Positions 16,988 through 25,595 of a stretch of 64,000 nt of DNA are shown here, piece after piece (positions within the stretch are counted from its first letter, which is position 1; each line of letters opens with the position of its first letter). The notes beneath the pieces were generated by a model, which saw nothing but the letters and a program-made list of their open reading frames with translations, did not search any database and had not been told where the DNA came from. This DNA is from Spongiimicrobium salis. GTDB lineage: Bacteria > Bacteroidota > Bacteroidia > Flavobacteriales > Flavobacteriaceae. The translations under genes and the position numbers were made by a program. The stretch covers positions 257,594 to 321,593 of the forward strand of contig NZ_JBHEQA010000005.1 in assembly GCF_043678055.1 (NCBI RefSeq). The letters run 5' to 3'.

Positions 16988-19900
16988 ATGAAAAACAACA
17001 CTATAAAAACTCATAAAATAGCCTTCTTTATAGGAATTTTGTTCCTGTTTTTAATGAATGCGCATACCGTGTACGGCCAATTTGGCGGTGGCGGTGGTGG
17101 AAGTATCAGTATCAATGGGGCAACCGTGGCCACGGCTGGAGAAACCAAAACCTATAGCATCAGTGGCCCATCGAATCTAACCAATACCACTTGGACCGTA
17201 TCTTCTGGAGCTCAGGTTTTATCAAGCAGCACCTATAGTGCCACAGTACGATTTAATAACACAGGAACGGCATCCGTAAGTGCGATTTCTTCAGATCCTT
17301 TTTTCGGATTGTACAATGCTACAGTTTATGTGACCGTATCCGCAAATCCGCCTCCAAATCCAGCAAACCCTACCTTAGCAAGCACCAGCTGTGGCACGGG
17401 AACACTATCTAGAAGTGGAAATCCGCCCAGTGGAGTAACTTGGTATTGGCAAGGGAGAGATGCCAATGGAACCTTTACGCATAAAGGGTCTGGTAGTTCT
17501 TTTACGGCCAATGAGGGTAGTGGGTACTATTACATTCGGGCTCGTAACAGCAGTGGCCTGTGGAGTAGCGGTACCGGAAGGGTCTACGCTACCTTAAGAG
17601 ATTTGAATGCGGGAATTATTGGAAGTTCCCATACCATATGTTATAGCGGTGACCCTAATACCCTAAGCAGTGTAAATAATGCCAGTTATGGCAATGGCTA
17701 TAGTTACCAATGGCAATATTCCAGCAATGGGAGTAGTGGTTGGACGAACATTTCCGGAGCTACGGGTGCCAGCTATAATCCTCCTGGAGGACTAACCACT
17801 TCTAGGTGGTACAGGCGGCAAGTCAGTTCTTGTGGGATCACTAGATCCACTTCAAGCATCAAAGTAACGGTACTACCCAATTTAAATGCAGGGAGTATTG
17901 CCGGAACCCAAACGGTTTGTTATTCCGGCGATCCTGCTACCTTGGGGTCAAATAGCAATGCCAATGGAGGTAATGGATCCTATAGTTATCAATGGCAATA
18001 TTCCAATAACGGATCCAGTAGCTGGACGAACATCTCGGGAGCTACCGGAACTTCGTATAATCCTCCATCGGGACAAACTAGCACTCGATGGTACCGTAGG
18101 AGAGCGATTTCTTGTTCACAGACCAAATATACATCAAGTATCAAAGTAACGGTGCAACCCAATTTGAGTGCGGGAAGCATCAGTGGAACCCAGACCGTCT
18201 GTTATTCTGGAGATCCTTCTACTTTGGGATCAAGTAGTAATGCGAGTGGGGGCAATGGCTCCTTTGGGTATCAATGGCAGTATTCCAATAATGGATCTAA
18301 CGGCTGGACCAATATCTCTGGAGCTACTAGCACCTCCTATAATCCTCCTGGGGGACTTACGGCTTCTCGATGGTACCGAAGAAGAGCAAGTTCCTGTTCA
18401 CAGACCAAATATACCGGGAGTATTCAAGTCACTGTAAACCCAAGCCTCAATGCAGGAAGCATCAGCGGAATACAGACCGTCTGTTATGCAGGAGATCCTT
18501 CAACCTTAGGGTCGAGCAGCAACGCCAGTGGAGGTAATGGATCATATAGTTACCAGTGGCAATACTCCAATAATGGATCCAGTAGCTGGACCAATATCTC
18601 CGGAGCTACGGGTACGTCCTATAATCCACCTTCAGGATTGGCGGCATCCAGATGGTACCGCAGAAGAGCAATCTCTTGTTCGGAAACCAAATATACAAGT
18701 AGCGTTCAAGTAAGTGTAGCAGCAACACCCGCCGTTCCACCCTTACCCTCAATAACCAATAATTGTGGAAATACGGTGCTGACCAGGACTGCACCCCCAA
18801 GTGGTATTAGCTGGTATTGGCAAAGTACGGCCACCGGAACGAGTACGTCCAATGCAAATACGAGTATTACAAGAACCAGTGGCTCGGTATACTACCTCAG
18901 AGGAAGAAACAGTAACGGTTGCTGGGGAACGGCACAGACCATTACTTACAGCATCACCCAACCGAGCACTTGGTACGTTGATGCCGATGGAGATGGTTAC
19001 GGAAATTCGGCTACAAGCTCCTCAAGCTGCACACCACCGGCCGGTTATGTAAGCAATAGCGATGATTACGATGATAGTACTGCCAATATCACCAATATCC
19101 CACCTCAAAATTTCTATAGCGATAGTGATAATGATGGCTATGGAGATCCTGCGGTAAGTGTATACTACAGTGTGGCTCCCACAGGGTATGTCGCGAATAA
19201 TGCGGATGAATGCCCCGCAGTGGCCGGCCCCGGTACGGGCAATGGATGTTATCAACCCGTTTACGATGCCGTGAGTTTGGATAACAATCAGAATTATATC
19301 TATAGCCGTGCACCTCAAAAAGCAATGAGCAGTATTGATAATAATGCATTGCTATTAAATGCCGATATCATTGATCAAGTGGCCTATTTTGATGGCCTTG
19401 GTCGGGGATTGCAACAAATAGCCATCAAGCAGTCGCCCACAGGAAAGGATATTGTGACTCATATGGAGTACGATGCTTTGGGACGGCAGACCAAAGAGTA
19501 CCTTCCGTATCCTACAACAGATGTCGTCTATGGGCAGTATAAAACAGGAGATCAGGATTTGGCCACCAAGCAATACTATAAGACCGCTTATGCCGATGAT
19601 TTTACCGGTGTTACTGCAGCCAGTACCAATACTTATTCCGAAACACTTTTTGAAGCGTCTCCTTTAAATCGACCCCTAAAACAGGCCGCTCCGGGGAAAG
19701 ACTGGGAATTGGGCAGTGGTCATGAGGTCAAGTTTGAATACTCAGCCAATACCACGGGAGAAGTGACTTTCTTTGAGGTCAGTTTTACGGGCGGGGATGC
19801 ACAAGCACCTACGCTGATCGATCACGGAAGTTATCATCCTGGGGAATTGACTAAAGTCATCACCAAAGACGAAAACCACGATGGCAGTTCCAGTAAAGAC

Positions 19901-22822
19901 CATACTACAGAGGAGTTTACCAATACCAAAGGACAAGTGGTCCTGAAACGTACCTATGACAATGAAATTCCGCATGACACCTACTATGTCTATGACGATT
20001 ATAGCAATCTTTCCTTTGTGTTGCCTCCTAAAGTGGATATATCCAATGGCGTAAGTGCTACGGAATTGAGCGAATTGGCCTATCAATACAAATACGATTA
20101 CCGAAACCGTTTGATCGAAAAGAAAATTCCGGGCAAAGGATGGGAGTACATCGTGTATAACAAAAGGAATCAACCGATTATGACCCAAGACCCTAATTTG
20201 CGGGCACAGGGAGAATGGTTGTTTACCAAATACGATGCTTTTGGGCGGGTCGTATATACCGGGATAACGAGCAATAACGGATCTAGAACGGCGGTACAGA
20301 CTGCTGCCAATGGGGTTTCGACACAATTTGAAACCAAGGGAACAACGGCTATACAACTTGCAGGAACAGATGTGTATTACAGTAACAGCAGTTACCCAAC
20401 AGCCTTTACACAAACCCTATCCATCAACTATTATGACAATACCACTTTCGATAAAGATGGACTCAGCTTACCAGCAACCACCAGTTTTGGACAAGCCATG
20501 ACAAGTCAGACCAAAGAACTGGCCACTGGAAGTAAAGTGCGTGTATTGGGAACTACAAATTGGATTACCACCCTTACAGGCTATGATGCTAAAGGACGTC
20601 CTATTTATGTCGCTTCAAAAAACAATGAATTGGGGACCACCGATATTGTGGAGAGTAAGCTGGACTTTGTAGGGAAGGTGTTGGAAACCAAAAGTACACA
20701 CACCAAAGGAAGCAATGCTTCTATTGTAGTGACAGAGAAGTTTACGTATGATCATGCCGCTAGGTTAGTAACGCAAACCCATCAGATAGGAAATGGCACC
20801 GTAGAGCTTATCGCAGAGAATGTCTATGATGAAATTGGTCAGTTAGTGACCAAAAATGTCGGGAATACCACAAGTAGTCCCTTACAGGAAGTCAACTATG
20901 CTTATAATGTAAGAGGATGGCTGAAAAAAATTAATGATATCTCGGCTTTAGGCACGGATCTTTTTGGCTTCGAATTAAAGTACAATGACCCTACAAGCGG
21001 AACGCCATTGTACAATGGGAATATCAGTCAGACCCATTGGAAAACAGCAAATACGGATAGCAGTTTAAAAAGCTATACCTATGCCTATGATGCCCTGAAT
21101 CGAATCAAAAGTGGGGTGGACAATACCGGGCATTACAATCTCAGTAGCATTGCCTATGACAAGAATGGGAATATTACCACTTTGAATAGGAAAGGACATT
21201 TGGTGGCTAGTCCAAACCCGACAACTTCCACTCATTGGGGAACTATGGATGCCCTTAGTTATTCCTATGATTCTGGAAATAAGCTGACCAAAGTAGTAGA
21301 TAATGCCAACGACACTTATGGGTTTAAAGATGGCACCAACACCAATGATGATTTTGAATATGATGCAAATGGCAATATGATTCTAGATCGCAATAAAGGA
21401 ATCACGGATATTGACTATAACCATTTGAACCTGCCCACTAAGGTCAGCTTTGGGACCAATAAGGATATTAGGTATTCCTACGATGCAGCCGGCATAAAAA
21501 TCAAAAAGATAGTAAATGATTCAGGTGCGCTAACCACCACGGAATATGCAGGCAATTACATTTATGAGAATGGTGGCTTACAGTTTTTTAATACGGCAGA
21601 AGGCTATGTGGAAGCTGATGGTACTAATGACTATGATTATACCTACCAATACAAAGATCACTTAGGAAATATACGTCTCTCCTACAGTGATAACAACCAT
21701 GATGGAAATATTACTACTTCAGAAATTAAGGAGGAGAACAACTTTTATCCGTTTGGACTTAAACATAAGGGGTATAATAATGGGCAGAATGGTAGGGATC
21801 ATACCTTTGAATACAATGGTATGGAATTAGAAGAATCCCTAGGTTATAACATGATGGAAATGGAGGTGCGACAGTTTGACCCTGCAATAGCTAGATGGGT
21901 GGTGCAAGATCCAGTAGTACATTATAACTATTCGCCATTTAATGCTTTCGACAATAATCCTATTTATTGGGCAGACCCTTCCGGTGCAAATTCACAATCA
22001 GATGTTTTTGGTAGAAGTGTGACAGATGGAAGAGGAAATCATTTAAGACCTAGTGAAAGAGGAGCTGCGGATAGCAATGATGAAGATAATTGCTGTGGTG
22101 ATGAAGAAGAATCAGGGGAAAGTATCGGAGCTAAAATCAGGGGAGTAATAAATAGTGCAAAATCATTTTTAGGACTTAAAAGTATAAAAGAAGAACAAAT
22201 ACTAGCAGAAAATGGAAAAGTTAAGGAAGCTCAAAGAATAAAAAAACTACGCAAGAAGACTAAAAAAGAACAAACCAAAGCTTTAGGAAGTATGGTTAAC
22301 CTTTTAGATGATCTTGATGTTTTAGGAGTTTCTTACACTGCAAGATTATTAGCAGCGATGAGTACGGATGGAGGTTTTGAAGATTTTTATGAGAGTATTA
22401 ATAATACGTTAGGAACGAATCATACCATAAGCGGCGATGCATTAGGCAGTGGTCTAAGTTTGTTAGGTGTCATCACACTTGGAGGAAATGGATTAGTAGG
22501 TAAATCTTCAGCTTCTTCATTTTGGACAGTTGGGAGTATACCTACTCAAATTATATCAAAATCTGAAGTAGTTATATACGGACAAAAAAGGTTGATATTA
22601 CGTGGGGCCAATGGAAGATTTGTGAAGGGTTCGAGTAAAATAATAACAGAATCTCAATCACATCAACTAAATGGATTCAATGGTTTAGGTCAGGCTACAT
22701 TTAGTACACCATGGAATTATTCAAAATTTTCGAATGTCCCTGGTTGGGCAAAATGGTCAATTGCAGTGGGAGGATCTGGAGCAATAAATTATTGGACATA
22801 TAGAAAACTAACAGAGAAGTAA
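16988..22822 (+). CDS. RHS repeat-associated core domain protein, giant secreted
   Basis: 1944 residues. Order seen: signal peptide (1-31, ending TVYGQ); a Gly-rich and Ig/PKD-like start (about 32-205); four tandem Ig-like repeats of 93-94 residues (206-578); another Ig-like unit (about 580-655); DxDxDG calcium-type stretches YVDADGDGYGNS and YSDSDNDGYGDP (about 659-720); a DUF6443-like unit (about 755-900, VAYFDGLGRGLQQIAI, EYDALGRQTKEYLPYP); YD repeats; the RHS core (about 1553-1667, YKDHLGNIRLSY, NNFYPFGLKH, NGMELEESLGYNMMEMEVRQFDPAIARW, NAFDNNPIYWADPSG); and a unique tip (about 1668-1944). RHS proteins often deliver a C-terminal toxin from a cocoon; here no toxin family was recognised and no immunity gene follows. 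There is no obvious T9SS sorting domain. Confidence 0.88.
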   Translation: MKNNTIKTHKIAFFIGILFLFLMNAHTVYGQFGGGGGGSISINGATVATAGETKTYSISGPSNLTNTTWTVSSGAQVLSSSTYSATVRFNNTGTASVSAISSDPFFGLYNATVYVTVSANPPPNPANPTLASTSCGTGTLSRSGNPPSGVTWYWQGRDANGTFTHKGSGSSFTANEGSGYYYIRARNSSGLWSSGTGRVYATLRDLNAGIIGSSHTICYSGDPNTLSSVNNASYGNGYSYQWQYSSNGSSGWTNISGATGASYNPPGGLTTSRWYRRQVSSCGITRSTSSIKVTVLPNLNAGSIAGTQTVCYSGDPATLGSNSNANGGNGSYSYQWQYSNNGSSSWTNISGATGTSYNPPSGQTSTRWYRRRAISCSQTKYTSSIKVTVQPNLSAGSISGTQTVCYSGDPSTLGSSSNASGGNGSFGYQWQYSNNGSNGWTNISGATSTSYNPPGGLTASRWYRRRASSCSQTKYTGSIQVTVNPSLNAGSISGIQTVCYAGDPSTLGSSSNASGGNGSYSYQWQYSNNGSSSWTNISGATGTSYNPPSGLAASRWYRRRAISCSETKYTSSVQVSVAATPAVPPLPSITNNCGNTVLTRTAPPSGISWYWQSTATGTSTSNANTSITRTSGSVYYLRGRNSNGCWGTAQTITYSITQPSTWYVDADGDGYGNSATSSSSCTPPAGYVSNSDDYDDSTANITNIPPQNFYSDSDNDGYGDPAVSVYYSVAPTGYVANNADECPAVAGPGTGNGCYQPVYDAVSLDNNQNYIYSRAPQKAMSSIDNNALLLNADIIDQVAYFDGLGRGLQQIAIKQSPTGKDIVTHMEYDALGRQTKEYLPYPTTDVVYGQYKTGDQDLATKQYYKTAYADDFTGVTAASTNTYSETLFEASPLNRPLKQAAPGKDWELGSGHEVKFEYSANTTGEVTFFEVSFTGGDAQAPTLIDHGSYHPGELTKVITKDENHDGSSSKDHTTEEFTNTKGQVVLKRTYDNEIPHDTYYVYDDYSNLSFVLPPKVDISNGVSATELSELAYQYKYDYRNRLIEKKIPGKGWEYIVYNKRNQPIMTQDPNLRAQGEWLFTKYDAFGRVVYTGITSNNGSRTAVQTAANGVSTQFETKGTTAIQLAGTDVYYSNSSYPTAFTQTLSINYYDNTTFDKDGLSLPATTSFGQAMTSQTKELATGSKVRVLGTTNWITTLTGYDAKGRPIYVASKNNELGTTDIVESKLDFVGKVLETKSTHTKGSNASIVVTEKFTYDHAARLVTQTHQIGNGTVELIAENVYDEIGQLVTKNVGNTTSSPLQEVNYAYNVRGWLKKINDISALGTDLFGFELKYNDPTSGTPLYNGNISQTHWKTANTDSSLKSYTYAYDALNRIKSGVDNTGHYNLSSIAYDKNGNITTLNRKGHLVASPNPTTSTHWGTMDALSYSYDSGNKLTKVVDNANDTYGFKDGTNTNDDFEYDANGNMILDRNKGITDIDYNHLNLPTKVSFGTNKDIRYSYDAAGIKIKKIVNDSGALTTTEYAGNYIYENGGLQFFNTAEGYVEADGTNDYDYTYQYKDHLGNIRLSYSDNNHDGNITTSEIKEENNFYPFGLKHKGYNNGQNGRDHTFEYNGMELEESLGYNMMEMEVRQFDPAIARWVVQDPVVHYNYSPFNAFDNNPIYWADPSGANSQSDVFGRSVTDGRGNHLRPSERGAADSNDEDNCCGDEEESGESIGAKIRGVINSAKSFLGLKSIKEEQILAENGKVKEAQRIKKLRKKTKKEQTKALGSMVNLLDDLDVLGVSYTARLLAAMSTDGGFEDFYESINNTLGTNHTISGDALGSGLSLLGVITLGGNGLVGKSSASSFWTVGSIPTQIISKSEVVIYGQKRLILRGANGRFVKGSSKIITESQSHQLNGFNGLGQATFSTPWNYSKFSNVPGWAKWSIAVGGSGAINYWTYRKLTEK
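17603..18722 (+). repeat. Four tandem ~282-bp coding repeats (Ig-like units)
   Basis: Unit starts at 17603, 17882, 18164 and 18446 (279, 282 and 282 bases apart). Each encodes LNAGSIxGxQTVCYSGDP...YQWQYSNNGSSxWTNISGATxxSYNPPxG...RWYRRxxxSC...KVTV. Units 2-4 are very similar at DNA level, implying recent duplication or conversion. Each unit holds a conserved pair of cysteines (TVCY and SSC/ISC). Confidence 0.95.
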
Positions 22823-22866
22823 TTCTATTGATTAAATAAACTGTTGCTGAGTTTACTCGTACTCCC

Positions 22867-23021
22867 CCGCTGGTGCATAGAATGAATTAAAACAAATTTC
22901 GCTACCGCGCTGTCTCCAGACGCGTGGCGGTACGAGTGAGCGGTGAGGAACAATGGATATTAAATTTTAAAGAGAAATGGCCTTGGCATTGATGTCATGG
23001 CCATTTTTTGATTTTTTGAAG
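22867..23021 (+). repeat. Tandem repeat A, copy 1 (ends in terminator-like hairpin)
   Basis: About 155 bases nearly identical to 23208-23362 (offset 341). It begins CCGCTGGTGCATAGAATG, contains a GC-rich imperfect inverted repeat (ACCGC...GCGGT) and ends with a GGCC-centred hairpin at 22975-23009 followed by ATTTTTTGATTTTTTG. It starts 44 bases behind the RHS gene stop, so it probably terminates that transcript. Confidence 0.88.
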
Positions 23022-23057
23022 GCACGAGCTTGACGCTCGGGCCAGCAACTGAGATAA

Positions 23058-23101
23058 GTCTCGACTGCGCCTGCCTGCCGACAGACAGGCGCAGTCGAGA
23101 C
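23058..23101. repeat. Perfect 16-bp inverted repeat with 12-base loop
   Basis: GTCTCGACTGCGCCTG (23058-23073) pairs exactly with CAGGCGCAGTCGAGAC (23086-23101). The sequence TCTCGACTGCGC also occurs inside the right long direct repeat (23638 onward), so it appears to be built from the same repeat vocabulary. Confidence 0.9.
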
Positions 23102-23112
23102 CTAGTTGTGTA

Positions 23113-23168
23113 GGTTCTCGATATATTTTTAGATTCACTGCGTTCTTCTAAAAACACTCGAACCGACA
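23113..23168 (+). repeat. Stem-loop family (TTCTCGATA...ACACTCGAA), local copy
   Basis: One of five members: 13323-13378, 23113-23168, 23680-23734, 23847-23902 and, inverted, 23917-23970. Each starts (A/G)(C/G)TTCTCGATA(C)A, passes through an AT-rich hairpin with a variable GC-containing loop, and ends (A/T)CACTCGAA(G/C)(T/C)GACA, so the ends are imperfect inverted repeats. Confidence 0.75.
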
Positions 23169-23207
23169 TCATCACAGGAACATCAAAAAACAAAAAAAGC
23201 AGCTCCA

Positions 23208-23362
23208 CCGCTGGTGCATAGAATGAATTAAAACAAATTTCGCTACCGCGCTGTCTCCAGACGCGTGGCGGTACGAGTGAGCGGTGAGGAACAATGGATA
23301 TTAAATTTTAAAGAGAAATGGCCATGGCATTGATGTCGTGGCCATTTTTTGATTTTTTGAAG
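23208..23362 (+). repeat. Tandem repeat A, copy 2
   Basis: Second copy of the 22867-23021 unit, also ending in a terminator-like hairpin (23316-23350, TGGCCATGGCAT...TCGTGGCCA then TTTTTT). It is preceded at 23183-23206 by CAAAAAACAAAAAAAGCAGCTCC, nearly the same as the left arm of the S41 gene terminator at 24017-24034. Confidence 0.88.
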
Positions 23363-23601
23363 CAGGTCTTATGGATCTTTGCCTTTTTAGCACAACACGA
23401 TTTTTGAAGGCACGAGCGTGACGCTCGCGCCAGCAGCTGAATGAGGAATAAGGTATTCTTTTGTTGCTGAAAAGTTTGTAACTTTTCAGGCCCGCTGTGC
23501 GAAGTTTGCAACTTCGTACCGATGTTGCGTAAGTATTTTTAATGAAAGAAGTAGAAAAGACCATAATTGTAAAGATTAGGGTCTTTTCATTTTTGAAGAT
23601 T

Positions 23602-23810
23602 GAAATAGAAGTTTTTATATGCTCACATACCTGAATAAGTCTCGACTGCGCTCGACCTGACAGCTATTCCATTGAAAAGACTTCTCGATACATTTTTTAA
23701 TTGCGCTTTGCTTATAAAAAACACTCGAAGTGACACCAAGTGTTGCAAATAAGGTATTGTCCCCTTGAGGGGACTTTAGGGGTGTTTTTAAGAAGTGAGG
23801 AAGTAGGTAT
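23602..23810 (+). repeat. Long direct repeat, right copy
   Basis: Same orientation as 13248-13450; see that entry. The two copies bracket both YD/RHS genes and could support homologous recombination that deletes or amplifies the locus. Confidence 0.88.
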
Positions 23811-24015
23811 GCGATTATTGTTGGGAAGTTGCAAACTTCGCAGAACGGGTTCTCGATACAATTTCTTTGTTCTTTCAGAAAAAGAAATCACTCGAACCGA
23901 CAAGGATATGGACCAAGTCACTTCGAGTGTTTTTGAGGAGGTTAGCCGACTCAAAAATGTATCGAGAAGTTTTATTCTTAAACACGTAACAATACGATTT
24001 AAGACTCTCAATAGA

Positions 24016-24050
24016 AAACAAAAAAAGCAGCTCCTTTAGAAGCTGCTTTT
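24016..24050 (-). terminator. Intrinsic terminator of the S41 protease gene
   Basis: On the reverse strand AAAAGCAGCT (24050-24041) pairs with AGCTGCTTTT (24032-24023) across an 8-base loop and continues into TTTG. It lies 18 bases after the stop at 24069. The A-tract on the other side makes it potentially bidirectional. Confidence 0.85.
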
Positions 24051-24068
24051 CCATATCATATCATTTGC

Positions 24069-25595
24069 TTATTCTGGCAAAATCACCCTAAAGTCTTTAT
24101 CCAAATACATATTGTCCTTAGTAGGGGTGTACATTTTGGAACTGGTCATCACTTCCATAGGTTTTGCAGGGGCAATCCTTGCTTTGGCCGTAGTTGCGCC
24201 GGTAATAGCCTGAATAGCTCTAGCCAATAAAGGCTCATCGAGTTCTCCTAAGACCCCATAGTTTAGGATATCTTCGCGTAATTCAATATCAGGAGCAAAA
24301 CCATCAATATAGTCTAGGAAGCCCACCGCATTTTCATTACGTCCCACTAAAGGCTGTATGGCCCATTCGCTATCCGCAGGGATGAGGTTTTCCCGGGATT
24401 GTGTATAGACATAAGGTCCATTGGGACGATCCGGATCATCGACCAAGGTAATGGAGAATTCATTTTTTCCTGAAGTGGTGGTCCCAATATGGATCACATC
24501 GAGATACGGATCCAAACCATTCATCACCAATTCACTGGCGGAAGCAGTACTTCCTGTGGCGATTACAAATACCCTGTTGAGGTTTAAACTGTTGATGGCT
24601 GTACCTGCACCCGTAGTGGCTGCAAAAAAGTCTTCCAGGTCATCATCACTAAAGGAAGCTTGGATACGATCGTTCCAACGTTGCCTCAGATACAATTCAT
24701 TGGTATTGGTGCCATGGATCATACTGGCAAGTAAGCGGGAAGAATTTACCGATCCTCCACCGTTATATCTGAAATCGATCACCAAGTCCGTAACGCCATC
24801 GGCCTGCAATTGCCCAAAAGCGGCATTCAACTCCTCATCAAAATTACGGGTAAAGCTATTGTACATCAGATACCCGATACGTTGACCATTGACATCAAAG
24901 GATTTGGTAATGAACACTGGATTCTCTACCAAACCTTCTAATTTGGTCAGGGAAACTTCCTGATTGTTGGAAACAAACTGGTCGCTGCTGTTTACCGTAC
25001 CTAAAGTAAGCGTATAAGAAGCATTGCTTCCAAAAAGAAGATTGCTAAAATTACTTCGGTTCAAGGTTTGCCCATCCACAATACCAAAGATATCCCCGCG
25101 GGCAATATTCTTTGTAGCGGCATCCGAATTAGGGACAATATAGCGTACAATACCAATAACATCGTCATTGGGTAGGGCAATCAACCCAAATTCCAACCCA
25201 TTGCTTCTGGATACTCCTGCAAAACCATTGACCAAATCCCGATAATCTTCGGCCAAGAAACTAAAGCGATCGGTTGCGGCGGCATTTCCAACCACACGAC
25301 TGTGATTATAACAAGTGTTGAAAAAGAAATCCGAAGGATTGGGGAAACTTTCCAAATAGGCGGTGTATTCTTCATCGTTGCTGAAACGATCGTCTCCTAG
25401 GTTAGGCGCATCGGCTTGCCAAAAATACCAAATATTCAGGGCTTGCCACATAAAATTTTGAACGGTTACATTGGCCGCTGTAGGATTGGGGCCTCCAGGG
25501 TTTACTTGAACCCCACTATCGTCATTATCACTACAACTGGCAAAAAATAGGCTAAGGCCTATACATAGCATTACAAACTTTTTCATCTTTTTCAA
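24069..25595 (-). CDS. S41-family (C-terminal processing type) peptidase, lipoprotein
   Basis: A periplasmic or surface serine protease of the tail-specific protease clan. It has 508 residues. The signal peptide MKKMKKFVMLCIGLSLFFASC ends in lipobox FASC; a Gly/Asp-rich linker follows. A helical N-domain and a PDZ-like domain (about 120-215, with FGLIALPNDDVIGIVRYIVPNSDA and ARGDIFGIVDGQ) precede the S41 core. The Ser-Lys dyad is visible: Ser in GSTASASE and Lys 25 residues later in TSGK, the exact family spacing. The VIDFRYNGGGSV motif is present. It is monocistronic. Confidence 0.93.
   Translation of the reverse strand: MKKMKKFVMLCIGLSLFFASCSDNDDSGVQVNPGGPNPTAANVTVQNFMWQALNIWYFWQADAPNLGDDRFSNDEEYTAYLESFPNPSDFFFNTCYNHSRVVGNAAATDRFSFLAEDYRDLVNGFAGVSRSNGLEFGLIALPNDDVIGIVRYIVPNSDAATKNIARGDIFGIVDGQTLNRSNFSNLLFGSNASYTLTLGTVNSSDQFVSNNQEVSLTKLEGLVENPVFITKSFDVNGQRIGYLMYNSFTRNFDEELNAAFGQLQADGVTDLVIDFRYNGGGSVNSSRLLASMIHGTNTNELYLRQRWNDRIQASFSDDDLEDFFAATTGAGTAINSLNLNRVFVIATGSTASASELVMNGLDPYLDVIHIGTTTSGKNEFSITLVDDPDRPNGPYVYTQSRENLIPADSEWAIQPLVGRNENAVGFLDYIDGFAPDIELREDILNYGVLGELDEPLLARAIQAITGATTAKARIAPAKPMEVMTSSKMYTPTKDNMYLDKDFRVILPE

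Larger units (their letters stand above)
22823..24068. other. Right flank of the YD/RHS locus, 1.2 kb of repeats without a gene
   Basis: No protein gene is supported; the short open frames lie inside repeats and hairpins. In order: repeat A1 (22867-23021), a GCACGAGCTTGACGCTCG block (23021-23056), a 16-bp perfect inverted repeat (23058-23101), a stem-loop family member (23113-23168), repeat A2 (23208-23362), a second GCACGAGCGTGACGCTCG block (23407-23440), palindromes (23467-23489, 23500-23516), the right copy of the long direct repeat (23602-23810), two more stem-loop members (23847-23902 and, inverted, 23917-23970) and the S41 gene terminator (24016-24050). Confidence 0.75.

Noticed and set aside
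18986..20413. Reverse-strand open frames across the RHS gene (up to 223 codons)
   Set aside because: Shadows of a repetitive Gly/Ser/Thr-rich coding sequence; no start context and Ile/Cys-rich nonsense composition.
14093..22822. Prophage or insertion sequence carrying the YD/RHS genes
   Set aside because: No integrase, transposase, tRNA junction or phage structural gene is visible; only repeats bracket the locus.
22960..23564. Short open frames in the right flank as possible immunity genes
   Set aside because: They run through hairpins and through both repeat A copies in the same way; no ribosome binding site and no gene-like composition.
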